This document shows positions 7,484 to 15,223 of a DNA stretch of 36,068 nt, in pieces. Made by a program: the position numbers and the translations under genes. Numbering within the stretch: position 1 is the stretch's first letter; every line of letters begins with the position of its first letter. The notes under the pieces are model-generated. The model was given only the letters and a program-made list of their open reading frames with translations, had not been told where the DNA came from and made no database searches. Source of the DNA: Actinomycetes bacterium (GTDB lineage: Bacteria; Actinomycetota; Actinomycetes; Propionibacteriales; Nocardioidaceae); NCBI GenBank assembly GCA_023396115.1, contig JAEWXC010000021.1, forward strand, positions 1 through 36,068, written 5' to 3'.

Positions 7484-8278
7484 ATGCCGCACGCCACCCC
7501 CGACCCGCACCACGACCGCCTGCTGCGGTGCGCGGCGCCGCCGGTGCCCGACGCCACGCCGGACGAGCTGGACCGGGTGTGGCAGCGGGTGCAGCGCGAG
7601 ACCACCGGGTCGCCCCGGCCGGGCCGGCGACGGACCCGGGTCGCTGCCGGGGCGGTCGCGGTGCTGCTGGGCACGACCGGCGTCGCTGCGGCCACTGCTG
7701 GCGGGGTGCTGTTCGGGGCCCGCACCGGGACGAGCCCGTCGAACGCCGAGGACCTGCGGCTCGGTGGACCCGGCGAGAACCTCGATCCGGGCGCGCCGGA
7801 CTTCGCGGCCGTGGTGGCCGAGGAGATCGCGGACATCGAGTTCCCCGATGCCCGCAGCCGCCGGATCGCCGTGCAGGCGCAGCTGCCCACCGAGCCCCTG
7901 ACCGGTCACGCCGACGGCCCCGACGGCTACGGCTACACCCGCACCGGCGTGGTCCGGGCCGACGGGGCCACCGCCGCGATCTGCGCCTGGACGAACGCGT
8001 GGGCAGCCGCGGACCGGGCCGGGCGCACCGCCGACAGGGACGCCGCGGCCGCGGTGCTCGGCACGGCCCCGGACTGGCCGGCCGTGGTCGACATCGTGCG
8101 GACCCAGCAGGACCCCACCGAGGGCCGCTACGTCTACCTGGACGCCCTGGTCGCCGCCGTCACCGCGGGCGACCGGCGTGGGGCCGGCGCTGCTCTGCGC
8201 ACCAGCTGGTGTGCCGAGGGGTTGCTGCCGGACTTCCCCGCCGGCGACGCGGCCGCGGGCAGGCGGGCGGGCCGGTGA
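7484..8278 (+). CDS. Single-pass membrane protein of unknown function, paired with a sigma-factor remnant
   Basis: I do not recognise a family. The 264-residue product has a cytoplasmic-type N-terminus of about 50 residues, a basic stretch (GRRRTR, 48-53), one membrane segment (about 54-78) and an exported-looking domain with two Cys (167, 243) that could form a disulphide. Start ATG 7484 has GAGGAG 6 nt upstream; GTG 7454 is an in-frame alternative. Its stop overlaps the GTG of the following sigma-factor ORF (GTGA). This arrangement, one-TM protein plus ECF sigma factor, suggests a regulatory partner, but no anti-sigma motif (for example a zinc-binding HxxxCxxC) is visible. It is convergent with the esterase downstream. 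Confidence 0.7.
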   Translation: MPHATPDPHHDRLLRCAAPPVPDATPDELDRVWQRVQRETTGSPRPGRRRTRVAAGAVAVLLGTTGVAAATAGGVLFGARTGTSPSNAEDLRLGGPGENLDPGAPDFAAVVAEEIADIEFPDARSRRIAVQAQLPTEPLTGHADGPDGYGYTRTGVVRADGATAAICAWTNAWAAADRAGRTADRDAAAAVLGTAPDWPAVVDIVRTQQDPTEGRYVYLDALVAAVTAGDRRGAGAALRTSWCAEGLLPDFPAGDAAAGRRAGR

Positions 8279-8628
8279 GCCGGAGCCGCACGCCGATGGA
8301 CGCCGAGGAGTTCGCCGAGCTGTACCGCACGTGTGCCGGCGACGTCTTCGGGTACCTGCGGCGCCGGGCCGCCGTCGACGTCGAGGACCTGGTCGCCGAG
8401 ACCTTCACCACGGCGTGGCGGCGGCGCCGCGAGATGCCGCCGCCGCTGCTGCGCCGCCCCTGGCTGTTCGGGGTGGCCCGGACCCTGCTGCTGGCCCCGC
8501 GTCGCACCCGCGCCGCCACCGCGGCCGCGGTGCGGGAGGTGGCCGGCCGTCAGGCGGCCGCGACCCCGGCCGGGGACCCGGGGCTGGGCGCGGCCCTGGC
8601 GCCGGTCAGCGCGTCAGGTGCTGGCTGA
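8275..8628 (+). pseudogene. ECF-type sigma factor remnant: region 2 only, region 4 missing
   Basis: The 117-residue reading begins MSRSRTPMDAEEFAELYR and has a recognisable sigma-70 region 2: FAELYRTCAGDVFGYLRRR (2.1), DLVAETFTTAWRRR (2.2-2.3) and PWLFGVARTLLL (2.4). Normal ECF factors then continue through a linker into region 4 (-35 recognition). Here the linker (GLGAALAPV) ends after a few unrelated residues, and the tail overlaps the 3' end of the convergent esterase (stop at 8606) by 23 bp. The natural 3' half therefore seems to have been deleted or replaced at this junction. It could still bind core polymerase, so a shortened functional protein is not excluded. It may start at GTG 8275 or ATG 8296. 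Confidence 0.72.
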
Positions 8629-9547
8629 GGAACCCGGCCACCTGGCGCATCAGCGGTTCGGCGGCGTCGAAGGCGTCGGGGTGGCGCCAGATCCCGTGCA
8701 CCTGACCCAGCACCCGGGTGGCGTAGACCTCGACCCCCTCCTCGCCCAGCCGGCGGGCCAGCTCCTCCCCCTCGTCCCGCAACGGGTCGTGCTCGCAGGT
8801 GACCACCGTCGTCGGCGGCAGGGTGCCGAGCCGGGGCGAGCGCAGCGGCGCCAGGTCGGGGTCCAGCAGGTCCTCCGGCGCGGCGGCGTACTGGTCCCAG
8901 TACCAGGCCGCCTCGGCACGGTCGAAGCCCTCAGCTGCGGTCTGGAAGGAGTCGCCGCGCAGCTCGGGGTCCAGGAACGGGTAGACCAGCGCCACCGCGG
9001 CGAACCGGCCCGGGCTGCGCAGTGCCGCGACCAGGGCCAGGTTCGCTCCCGCGGAGTCGCCGTGCACCGCGACGGGCGCGTCGGCCGGGAGGCCCAGCAG
9101 CCCCAGCCCCCCGTCCTCGCCCTCGCCCACGGTCGCGTCGTCGAGCCAGCGGACCACGGCCGACACGTCGTCGGGGGCGGCGGGGAACCGGTGCTCGGGC
9201 GGGCGCCGGTAGTCGACGCTGAGCACCCAGGCCCCGGTCCGGTTGGCCAGGCGCCGGGCGCTGGCGTCGTGCACCTCGACGTCGTTGAACACGAACCCGC
9301 CGCCGTGCAGGTGCACCACCACGGCGACCGGCGCCGGTCCGGCCGGGCGGTAGGCGCGCACCGGCACCGAGCCCGCGGGACCGGAGACCTCGAGGTCCCG
9401 CACCTCGGCCACGTCCTCGCGCGGCTGGGCTGCTGCCTGGGCCCGGGCGGCGGCCCGGGCGGCGGCGATGTCGTGACCGGGCTCGTGGACCTTCGGCTCC
9501 CGCGCGTAGGCCTCCACGGCGGCCCGGGCCTGGGGGTGCAGGGCCAT
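8606..9547 (-). CDS. Alpha/beta hydrolase, hormone-sensitive-lipase family esterase
   Basis: This 313-residue cytoplasmic esterase/lipase has the HGGG oxyanion motif (81-84), nucleophile Ser165 in GDSAG (163-167), and the likely acid Asp254 (EHDPLRDE) and His284 (VHGIWR). All parts of the HSL/type IV bacterial lipase fold are present, with a short cap at the N-terminus. The substrate cannot be read from the sequence; this family takes short acyl esters. The ATG shares its A with the TGA of the upstream LURP-one-like gene (TGATG), so the two are translationally coupled. Confidence 0.92.
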   Translation of the reverse strand: MALHPQARAAVEAYAREPKVHEPGHDIAAARAAARAQAAAQPREDVAEVRDLEVSGPAGSVPVRAYRPAGPAPVAVVVHLHGGGFVFNDVEVHDASARRLANRTGAWVLSVDYRRPPEHRFPAAPDDVSAVVRWLDDATVGEGEDGGLGLLGLPADAPVAVHGDSAGANLALVAALRSPGRFAAVALVYPFLDPELRGDSFQTAAEGFDRAEAAWYWDQYAAAPEDLLDPDLAPLRSPRLGTLPPTTVVTCEHDPLRDEGEELARRLGEEGVEVYATRVLGQVHGIWRHPDAFDAAEPLMRQVAGFLSQHLTR

Positions 9548-10116
9548 CAGCGCGCCATCATCGCGTCGACGGCCACCGCGACCGAGGCGGCGACCCGCCA
9601 GTCGACCCGCGGGTCGGGGACGGTGACCAGGTAGCGGTCGCGCAGCGTCACCTGCCGCTCGATCGAGAGCAGCGGCGCCCCGGCGTGGTCGGTGAAGTCG
9701 AAGTGGAACCGGAACGGCAGCTCCACGAACCGGCGCAGCAGCGCCACCGCCTGGTTGCGCTCGGTGCCGCTGCCCGCGTACCCGGGGCCCTCGATCTGGA
9801 AGGTGGAGCGCAGCAGGCTGGCCCCGAAGTCCTTGCGGAAGAACCCCAGCGGCACGCCCGCACCGTCGATGACGTCGTACCCGGCCGCCAGGTCGATCGC
9901 CTGCCGCGCGCCGAACCCGAACACCGGGGTGACCATGGCCTCCTCGGCGAAGAACGTGACCCGCTCCTTGAACGCCAGGCGCTTCTGGTGCGCGAACGCC
10001 ATCAGCGCGCCGTCGCTGCCGTCCGCGGTCGCGGCGAGCACCCGGTAGCGGTTGGCGGTCATGGCGAGTTTCTGGGCCACCTGGAACTGCGGCACGTGCT
10101 GCACGGTCTGCGTCAT
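9547..10116 (-). CDS. LURP-one/scramblase-like protein of unknown function
   Basis: The 189-residue product has no signal peptide. Its alternating beta-strand pattern, with segments such as AGYDVIDGAG, PLGFFRKDF and SLLRSTFQIE, resembles the Tubby-like LURP-one/scramblase barrel, in which a damaged-membrane or lipid role is suspected but unproven. I call the family with moderate confidence only. Start ATG 10116 is chosen because TACGTT lies 6 nt upstream (leaderless promoter) inside the longer open frame that begins at 10137. It is coupled to the esterase downstream and diverges from the F420-type oxidoreductase. Confidence 0.65.
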   Translation of the reverse strand: MTQTVQHVPQFQVAQKLAMTANRYRVLAATADGSDGALMAFAHQKRLAFKERVTFFAEEAMVTPVFGFGARQAIDLAAGYDVIDGAGVPLGFFRKDFGASLLRSTFQIEGPGYAGSGTERNQAVALLRRFVELPFRFHFDFTDHAGAPLLSIERQVTLRDRYLVTVPDPRVDWRVAASVAVAVDAMMAR

Positions 10117-10122
10117 GGGCGA

Positions 10123-10180
10123 AACGTAGCGCGGCACACCCGGAGAAGAACCTGAACAACACTCAGACCCGCTCTACCGT
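10123..10180. promoter_or_regulatory. Divergent leaderless promoters for the LURP-one-like gene and the LLM oxidoreductase
   Basis: On the minus strand TACGTT (10128-10123) sits 6 nt before ATG 10116. On the plus strand TACCGT (10175-10180) sits 6 nt before GTG 10187, with TGAACA at 10153-10158 as a possible -35. Neither gene has a Shine-Dalgarno sequence, so both transcripts are probably leaderless. Confidence 0.55.
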
Positions 10181-10186
10181 GGGGAC

Positions 10187-11041
10187 GTGCGCTACTCCAT
10201 CGTCACCGCCTTCCAGCCCACCGAGGAGCTGGTGCCCCTGGCCCGGGCCGCCGACGAGCTGGGCTACCACTCGGTCTCGGTCCCCGACCACGTCGTCGAC
10301 CTGGCCGAGCTGGACACCCCCTACCCCTACACCGACGACGGCCAACGGCGCTGGGACGTCGGCGTCGACTGGCCCGACCCGTGGGTGCTGATCGGCTCCC
10401 TGGCCGCGGTCACCACCCGGATCCGGTTCTTCACCTCGATCTACGTCGCCGCCCTGCGCAACCCGATCCAGGTCGCCAAGACCGTCGGCACCGCCGCGGT
10501 GCTCTCCTCGGACCGGGTCGCCCTGGGGGTCGGGGTGGGGTGGTGCCGGGAGGAGTTCGACCTGCTCGGTCAGGACTTCGCCACCCGGGGGCGCCGCACC
10601 GACGAGGAGCTGGCGCTGCTGCGGGCCCTGTGGGAGCCGGGTTGGACCGAGTTCGACGGCGAGTTCCACCAGGTACCGCGGCTGGTGATGAACCCCACCC
10701 CCACCGCCCGCATCCCGATCCTGGTAGGCGGGCTCTCCGACGTGGCGATGCGGCGGGCGGCACGCCACGACGGCTGGGTGGGCGACATCTACACCCTGGA
10801 CGAGGCCTGCGGCCACGCCGAGCGGCTGCTCCGGTTCCGGCGCGAGGCAGGCGTGGAGGGGCCCTTCGAGATCATCACCGCCCTCTCCGACGCGTTCCTG
10901 CCCGAACACTTCGAGCGGGCCGCCGCCGCCGGGATCACCGAGGTGTGGACGATGCCGTGGGCCTACTACCACGGTCTGGAGGCCACCCTGGAGCAGAAGC
11001 TGGACGGTCTGGAACGCTTCGCCGCCGAACGGATCGGCTGA
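10187..11041 (+). CDS. LLM-class F420-dependent oxidoreductase (luciferase-like)
   Basis: The 284-residue product follows the bacterial luciferase-like TIM-barrel pattern: AADELGYHSVSVPDHV early, TRIRFFTSIYVAALRNPIQVAKTVGTA in the middle, and GVGVGWCREEFDLLGQDFATRGRR (split here only for reading). These are typical of actinobacterial F420-dependent LLM enzymes, which use reduced F420 or FMN; the substrate is not predictable. Start GTG 10187 follows a TACCGT box by 6 nt, with no ribosome site, so translation is probably leaderless. The SDR gene 106 bp downstream has its own promoter and ribosome site. Confidence 0.88.
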   Translation: MRYSIVTAFQPTEELVPLARAADELGYHSVSVPDHVVDLAELDTPYPYTDDGQRRWDVGVDWPDPWVLIGSLAAVTTRIRFFTSIYVAALRNPIQVAKTVGTAAVLSSDRVALGVGVGWCREEFDLLGQDFATRGRRTDEELALLRALWEPGWTEFDGEFHQVPRLVMNPTPTARIPILVGGLSDVAMRRAARHDGWVGDIYTLDEACGHAERLLRFRREAGVEGPFEIITALSDAFLPEHFERAAAAGITEVWTMPWAYYHGLEATLEQKLDGLERFAAERIG

Positions 11042-11099
11042 GCGGTCGCCGCCTCCCGCTGACCGGAGCGGACCCGGGTGTGACCCGGCCCACGCGCCC

Positions 11100-11105
11100 T
11101 AGGCT
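11100..11105 (+). promoter_or_regulatory. -10 box of the SDR gene
   Basis: TAGGCT fits TANNNT and would start transcription near 11112, giving a leader of about 36 nt that contains the strong GGAGGAGG ribosome site before ATG 11148. Confidence 0.45.
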
Positions 11106-11147
11106 GCGCCCGTGCCACCGCCACCGGGCGGGGCGGAGGAGGAAACG

Positions 11148-11918
11148 ATGGGCGAGCCCAGCACGGTGCCGGACACCCGACTGTCCGGCAAGGTCGCGAT
11201 CATCACCGGCGGCGCCGGCGGGATCGGACGCGCGATGGTCCAGGCGTACGTCGACTCGGGCGCCCAGGTCCTGGTCGTCGACGTCAACGCCGAGGCCGGT
11301 GAGGCCCTGGCGGCCGAACTCGGCGACGCGGTGGCGTTCCTCTCCGCCGACCTGAAGGTCGAGGAGAACGCGGCGCTGATCGTGGCCACCGCCGTGGAGC
11401 GCTTCGGTCGCCTCGACGTGCTGGTCAACAACGCGCACGCCTCCACCCAGGCGCCGCTGGTGCTCACCACCCAGGAGATGTTCGACCTGTCCTTCGACAC
11501 CGGCTTCTGGCCGGTGGTGTGGCTGATGCGCGAGGCGTACCCGCACCTGAAGGAGGCCCGTGGCTCGGTGATCAACTTCGCCTCCGGCGCCGGGCTGAAC
11601 GGCAACCCGAACCAGGCCTCCTACGCCGCCGCCAAGGAAGCGGTGCGCGGGATGAGCCGGGTGGCGGCCAACGAGTGGGCGCGCGACGGCATCAACGTCA
11701 ACCTGATCAGCCCGCTGGCCCGGACCGAGGGCGTGGCCGCGTTCATCGAGGCGCACCCGGAGATGGAGGAGAAGCTGACCTCCACCAACCCGATGCACCG
11801 CCTGGGGGACCCGCGTCAGGACATCGCCCCGGTCGCGGTCTTCCTGGCCAGCGACGACGCCAACTACATGACAGGTCAGACCCTGATGGCCGACGGCGGC
11901 GGGATCATGCTCCGCTGA
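11148..11918 (+). CDS. Short-chain dehydrogenase/reductase (SDR)
   Basis: This 256-residue classical SDR has the Rossmann motif TGGAGGIG (20-27), NNAHA in place of the usual NNAG, and the catalytic set Ser146, Tyr159 and Lys163. An Asp at the end of the second strand (VVDVN) suggests NAD(H) rather than NADP(H). The C-terminal MADGGG is typical of the family. The substrate is unknown. ATG 11148 is preferred because of GGAGGAGGAA just upstream; GTG 11112 would add 12 residues. A bidirectional terminator follows at 11940-11977. Confidence 0.9.
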   Translation: MGEPSTVPDTRLSGKVAIITGGAGGIGRAMVQAYVDSGAQVLVVDVNAEAGEALAAELGDAVAFLSADLKVEENAALIVATAVERFGRLDVLVNNAHASTQAPLVLTTQEMFDLSFDTGFWPVVWLMREAYPHLKEARGSVINFASGAGLNGNPNQASYAAAKEAVRGMSRVAANEWARDGINVNLISPLARTEGVAAFIEAHPEMEEKLTSTNPMHRLGDPRQDIAPVAVFLASDDANYMTGQTLMADGGGIMLR

Positions 11919-11939
11919 GCGTCCGCCCTGCTGGAACAC

Positions 11940-11977
11940 GAACGAGCCGGCACCCCAAGTGGGGTGCCGGCTCGTTC
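11940..11977. terminator. Bidirectional terminator between the SDR gene and metG
   Basis: A perfect 17-bp stem pairs 11940-11956 with 11961-11977 around an AAGT loop, placed between two convergent genes 22 bp after one stop and 12 bp after the other. Confidence 0.88.
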
Positions 11978-11988
11978 CGTGTCGGAGC

Positions 11989-13785
11989 TCAGGCCAGGCC
12001 GAGCCGCTCCAGCTCCTCGTCGACCAGCAACGGGTCGAGCTTGGTGAAGACCGGCGCGGGCTTCTCGATCGGGGTCCCGACCGCCACCGGCGCGCGGCCC
12101 CAGGCACGCACCCCGGCGTAGTCACCGGTGATCACCGGGTAGCCCGGCCCGCCGTCCAGGTCCTCGACCTCGGAGATCACCGGCAGCGGCTGGAGGTCAC
12201 CGGCGCCGCCGAGGATCTCGTCGATCCGGTTGGCCGAGAACGGCAGGAACGGGCTGAGCAGCGTGTTCAGGTCGGCCACGCACTGGGTCATCACGTGCAG
12301 CACGGTGGCCAACCGCTCGCGCTGGTCCTCGCCCTTCAACGTCCACGGCTCGGAGTCGGTGACGTACTTGTTCACCTCGGCCACCGCGCGCATCGCCTCG
12401 GTGATGGAGGCCCGCATCCGGTTGCGGCCGATCAGGTCGCCGACCGTGCCGAACGCGGCCTCGGTGGCGGCCAGTACCGCCTGGTCGGCCTCGGTCAGCT
12501 CGCCGGCGGCCGGGATCTCCCCGAAGTTCTTCGCGACCAGGGTCGCGGTGCGGCTGACCAGGTTGCCCCAGCCGGCGACCAGCTCGGAGTTGGTGCGCTG
12601 CACGAACTCGCCCCAGGAGAAGTCGGAGTCCTGGTTCTCCGGGCCGGCCGCGGCCACGAAGTAGCGGAACGCGTCGGCCTGGTAGCGGCTGAGCAGGTCG
12701 GCCACGTAGATGACGACCTTCTTCGACGAGGAGAACTTGCGGCCCTCCATGGTGAGGAACTCGCTCGAGACCACCTCGGTGGGCAGGTTCAGGTGCCCCA
12801 GGGCGTGCTCGGTGCCACCACGGGAGCCCTCCCCGTTGTAGGCGAGCATCTCCGCCGGCCAGATCTGGCTGTGGAAGGTGATGTTGTCCTTGCCCATGAA
12901 GTAGTAGGACAGCGCCTCGGGGTCGTTCCACCAGGCACGCCACGCCTCCGGGTCGCCGCTGCGCCGGGCCCACTCGACCGAGGCCGAGAGGTAACCGATC
13001 ACCGCGTCGAACCAGACGTAGAGTTTCTTGGTGGGGTTGTCGATCCACCCCTCCAGCGGCACCGCGATGCCCCAGTCGATGTCGCGGGTCATGGCCCGGG
13101 GGCGGATCTCGTCGAGGATGTTCTGGGAGAACTTGATGACGTTGGGACGCCAGGTGCCCGACGCGTCACGACCGTCGAGCCACTCCCCCAGGGCCTCGGC
13201 CAGCGCGGGCAGGTCGAGCAGGAAGTGCTGGGTCTCGACGAACTCGGGCGTCTCGCCGTTGATCCGGCTGACCGGGTCGATCAGGTCGAACGGGTCCAGC
13301 TGGTTGCCGCAGGCGTCGCACTGGTCGCCCCGGGCGCCGGGGGTCTTGCAGATCGGGCAGGTGCCCTCGATGTAGCGGTCCGGCAGGGTGCGACCGGTCG
13401 AGGGCGAGATCGCCCCGAACGTGGTCTGCTCGACGAAGTAGCCGTTCTCGTGGACGCCGCGGAACATCTCCTGCACCACCGCGTGGTGGTTGCGGGTGGT
13501 GGTGCGGGTGTAGAGGTCGTAGGAGATGCCCAGCCCGGCCAGGTCCTCGCAGATCAGCCGGTGGTTGCGGTCGACCATCTGCTGCGGGGTCAGCCCGGCC
13601 TCGTCGGCGGCGATCAGGATCGGGGTGCCGTGCTCGTCGGAGCCGGAGACCATGAGCACGTCGTGGCCCGCCATCCGCATGTACCGGCTGAAGACGTCGG
13701 AGGGCACACCGAAACCGGCCACGTGGCCGATGTGGCGCGGACCGTTGGCGTACGGCCAGGCGACAGCGGAGAGGACTTTGCTCAT
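11989..13785 (-). CDS. metG: Methionyl-tRNA synthetase
   Basis: This enzyme charges tRNA-Met. The 598-residue product has the HIGH motif at 18-21, a zinc-binding insert with CPIC...CDAC at about 139-158, and a KMSKS-equivalent KFSSSK at about 346-351, a variant common in actinobacterial MetRS. The C-terminal anticodon-binding helical domain is complete; the extra tRNA-binding (EMAP-II-like) domain is absent. ATG 13785 lies 8 nt after TAGGAT on the minus strand, without a Shine-Dalgarno, which suggests a leaderless mRNA. Confidence 0.97.
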   Translation of the reverse strand: MSKVLSAVAWPYANGPRHIGHVAGFGVPSDVFSRYMRMAGHDVLMVSGSDEHGTPILIAADEAGLTPQQMVDRNHRLICEDLAGLGISYDLYTRTTTRNHHAVVQEMFRGVHENGYFVEQTTFGAISPSTGRTLPDRYIEGTCPICKTPGARGDQCDACGNQLDPFDLIDPVSRINGETPEFVETQHFLLDLPALAEALGEWLDGRDASGTWRPNVIKFSQNILDEIRPRAMTRDIDWGIAVPLEGWIDNPTKKLYVWFDAVIGYLSASVEWARRSGDPEAWRAWWNDPEALSYYFMGKDNITFHSQIWPAEMLAYNGEGSRGGTEHALGHLNLPTEVVSSEFLTMEGRKFSSSKKVVIYVADLLSRYQADAFRYFVAAAGPENQDSDFSWGEFVQRTNSELVAGWGNLVSRTATLVAKNFGEIPAAGELTEADQAVLAATEAAFGTVGDLIGRNRMRASITEAMRAVAEVNKYVTDSEPWTLKGEDQRERLATVLHVMTQCVADLNTLLSPFLPFSANRIDEILGGAGDLQPLPVISEVEDLDGGPGYPVITGDYAGVRAWGRAPVAVGTPIEKPAPVFTKLDPLLVDEELERLGLA

Positions 13786-13793
13786 GGGAGGTG

Positions 13794-13799
13794 ATCCTA
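13794..13799 (-). promoter_or_regulatory. -10 box of metG (leaderless)
   Basis: TAGGAT on the minus strand is followed by 8 nt and the metG ATG. The 147-bp gap to the amidase gene holds no other gene that I can see. Confidence 0.5.
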
Positions 13800-13932
13800 G
13801 TGAGCCGGGCCCGGGAGCCGCACAACGGTTTCCCGTGCGGACGCCGCCCGGCGACGCACCTCACACGGGGTCGGCCCGCCCGTGGACCTGCCGTGTCGCC
13901 GTGCCGTGTGGACCCGGCCGGCCGCCCCGGTC

Positions 13933-15195
13933 TCAGGCCCGGTCGAGCCGGCGCTGGATCCGGGCCCGGATCTTGGGCAGACGGTCGTAGAGGTGCTCAC
14001 CGGGGCAGGCGGTCTGGTTGGTGTCACGGTGCCCGGTGACCACGGGCAGCCGCACCCGCCGCCCCGAGGCGTACCGGTCGCTGCCCTTGGAGGTGATCCG
14101 CAGCGTCCCGGTGGCCCGGTCCCGTCCGGCCCGGTGCAGCTTCCAGGCCGCGATCCTCGAGACCGCACCGAGCACGGCCCGCGGTGGTGTGGAGCCCTCG
14201 AAGTTGCCGATCACGGCGATCCCGGTGGACTTGTGGTTGAAGCCGAGGGTGTGCGCGCCGACCACGAACTTCGCCGGGCCGCCGCTGCGGCCCACCCAGG
14301 ACCGGCCGAACCGGTCGACCAGGAAGTTGTAGCCCAGGTCGAACCAGCCCAGGGCACGTGTGTGGTAGCGGTACATGGACCGGATCAGGCCCGGCACGTC
14401 GCGCTTGCGGTAGTCGTTGCCCGAGGCGGTGTGGTGCACGTGCACCTGCCGGATGGTGCGCTGGTACACCGGCTCCCCGTTGCGGAGCTTGCCCTTGGCG
14501 CCCCACGACTTGCGTGAACGCAGGTGCGGGCGGACCGGCCCCTTGGCCCGCTTGGCCCGCTTGGCCCGCTTGGCCTGCTGGGCGCTGGTGGCGCGGGCCG
14601 GGGTCGGGGTTCCGGCCGCGGCTGCGGTGCCGGCTGGGGTGACCGGAACGCCCCGGGAGTCCGACAGCCACAGCTCGAGGTCGGCGGGCTGCTCACCACG
14701 CGCGGTGACCTGGACCCGGTCCGAGGCACCCAGCCAGACCAGGTCGGTGCCCCGGCGGGCACGCGACTCGGCACCGTCGGGGGCGTCGCCGGTCGGGGTC
14801 AGCGGCACCCAGCGGCCCCACCGTCCCGCACTGCGGCCCCGGACCAGCAGGTCCGGGGTGCCCGGCCCGGTCCAGGTGGCGGCCGCCATGGTGACGTCGT
14901 TGTCGACCGTCACGGTGCCGGCCGGACGCGCGGAGGAGCGTCGGGCGGCGGCCGACCAGCCCGTGCCGGACAGGTCCACCCGGGCGGTCGCGACCCCGTC
15001 AGCGTGGCGTCGGAGGGTGCCAGCGACCACCGCGTCGGCCTCCGGCGAGGTGGCGCTCGCCGAGGCCACGGATGCCGAGCCGGCAGGTGCTGCGGCGAGC
15101 AGCGCCACCCCGGTGGCCAGCGAGGTCGCTGTGGCCACAGTGACGCGCGTGAATCGCGATCGGGTCGCGCGGACGGGACTCCCGAGAGCAGTCAT
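13933..15195 (-). CDS. Secreted peptidoglycan-recognition (PGRP/amidase_2) N-acetylmuramoyl-L-alanine amidase
   Basis: The 420-residue precursor has a basic N-terminus (RATRSRFTR) and an Ala-rich hydrophobic core ending near 40-46, a likely signal peptide. Residues of about 50-200 form an unrecognised beta-rich region. A Lys-Arg-Ala linker follows (about 206-217), then a PGRP/amidase_2 domain (about 225-405). Zinc ligands are in HHTAS (254-255), His389 in GHRDTNQ and Cys397 in ACPG; YNFLVD supplies the catalytic Tyr. It should cleave the amide between muramic acid and the stem peptide, in wall turnover or against other bacteria. The N-terminal region may bind the wall. It is unusual in lying between metG and the Rv2466c homologue. 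Confidence 0.9.
   Translation of the reverse strand: MTALGSPVRATRSRFTRVTVATATSLATGVALLAAAPAGSASVASASATSPEADAVVAGTLRRHADGVATARVDLSGTGWSAAARRSSARPAGTVTVDNDVTMAAATWTGPGTPDLLVRGRSAGRWGRWVPLTPTGDAPDGAESRARRGTDLVWLGASDRVQVTARGEQPADLELWLSDSRGVPVTPAGTAAAAGTPTPARATSAQQAKRAKRAKRAKGPVRPHLRSRKSWGAKGKLRNGEPVYQRTIRQVHVHHTASGNDYRKRDVPGLIRSMYRYHTRALGWFDLGYNFLVDRFGRSWVGRSGGPAKFVVGAHTLGFNHKSTGIAVIGNFEGSTPPRAVLGAVSRIAAWKLHRAGRDRATGTLRITSKGSDRYASGRRVRLPVVTGHRDTNQTACPGEHLYDRLPKIRARIQRRLDRA
14538..14572. repeat. 9-bp tandem repeat inside the amidase gene
   Basis: About four copies of a CTTGGCCCG-like unit, the last one degenerate, encode the Lys-Arg-Ala linker. Perfect copies suggest recent slippage, so linker length may vary between strains. 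Confidence 0.75.
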
Positions 15196-15223
15196 GCTTC
15201 CCCATCATGCGCCTCCCGAGGGC

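Noticed and set aside
6514..8278. Upstream part of the long open frame that ends in the sigma remnant
   Set aside because: It runs antisense through nei and rpiB and through the membrane-protein gene in another frame. Only the portion from 8275 shows sigma-factor motifs.
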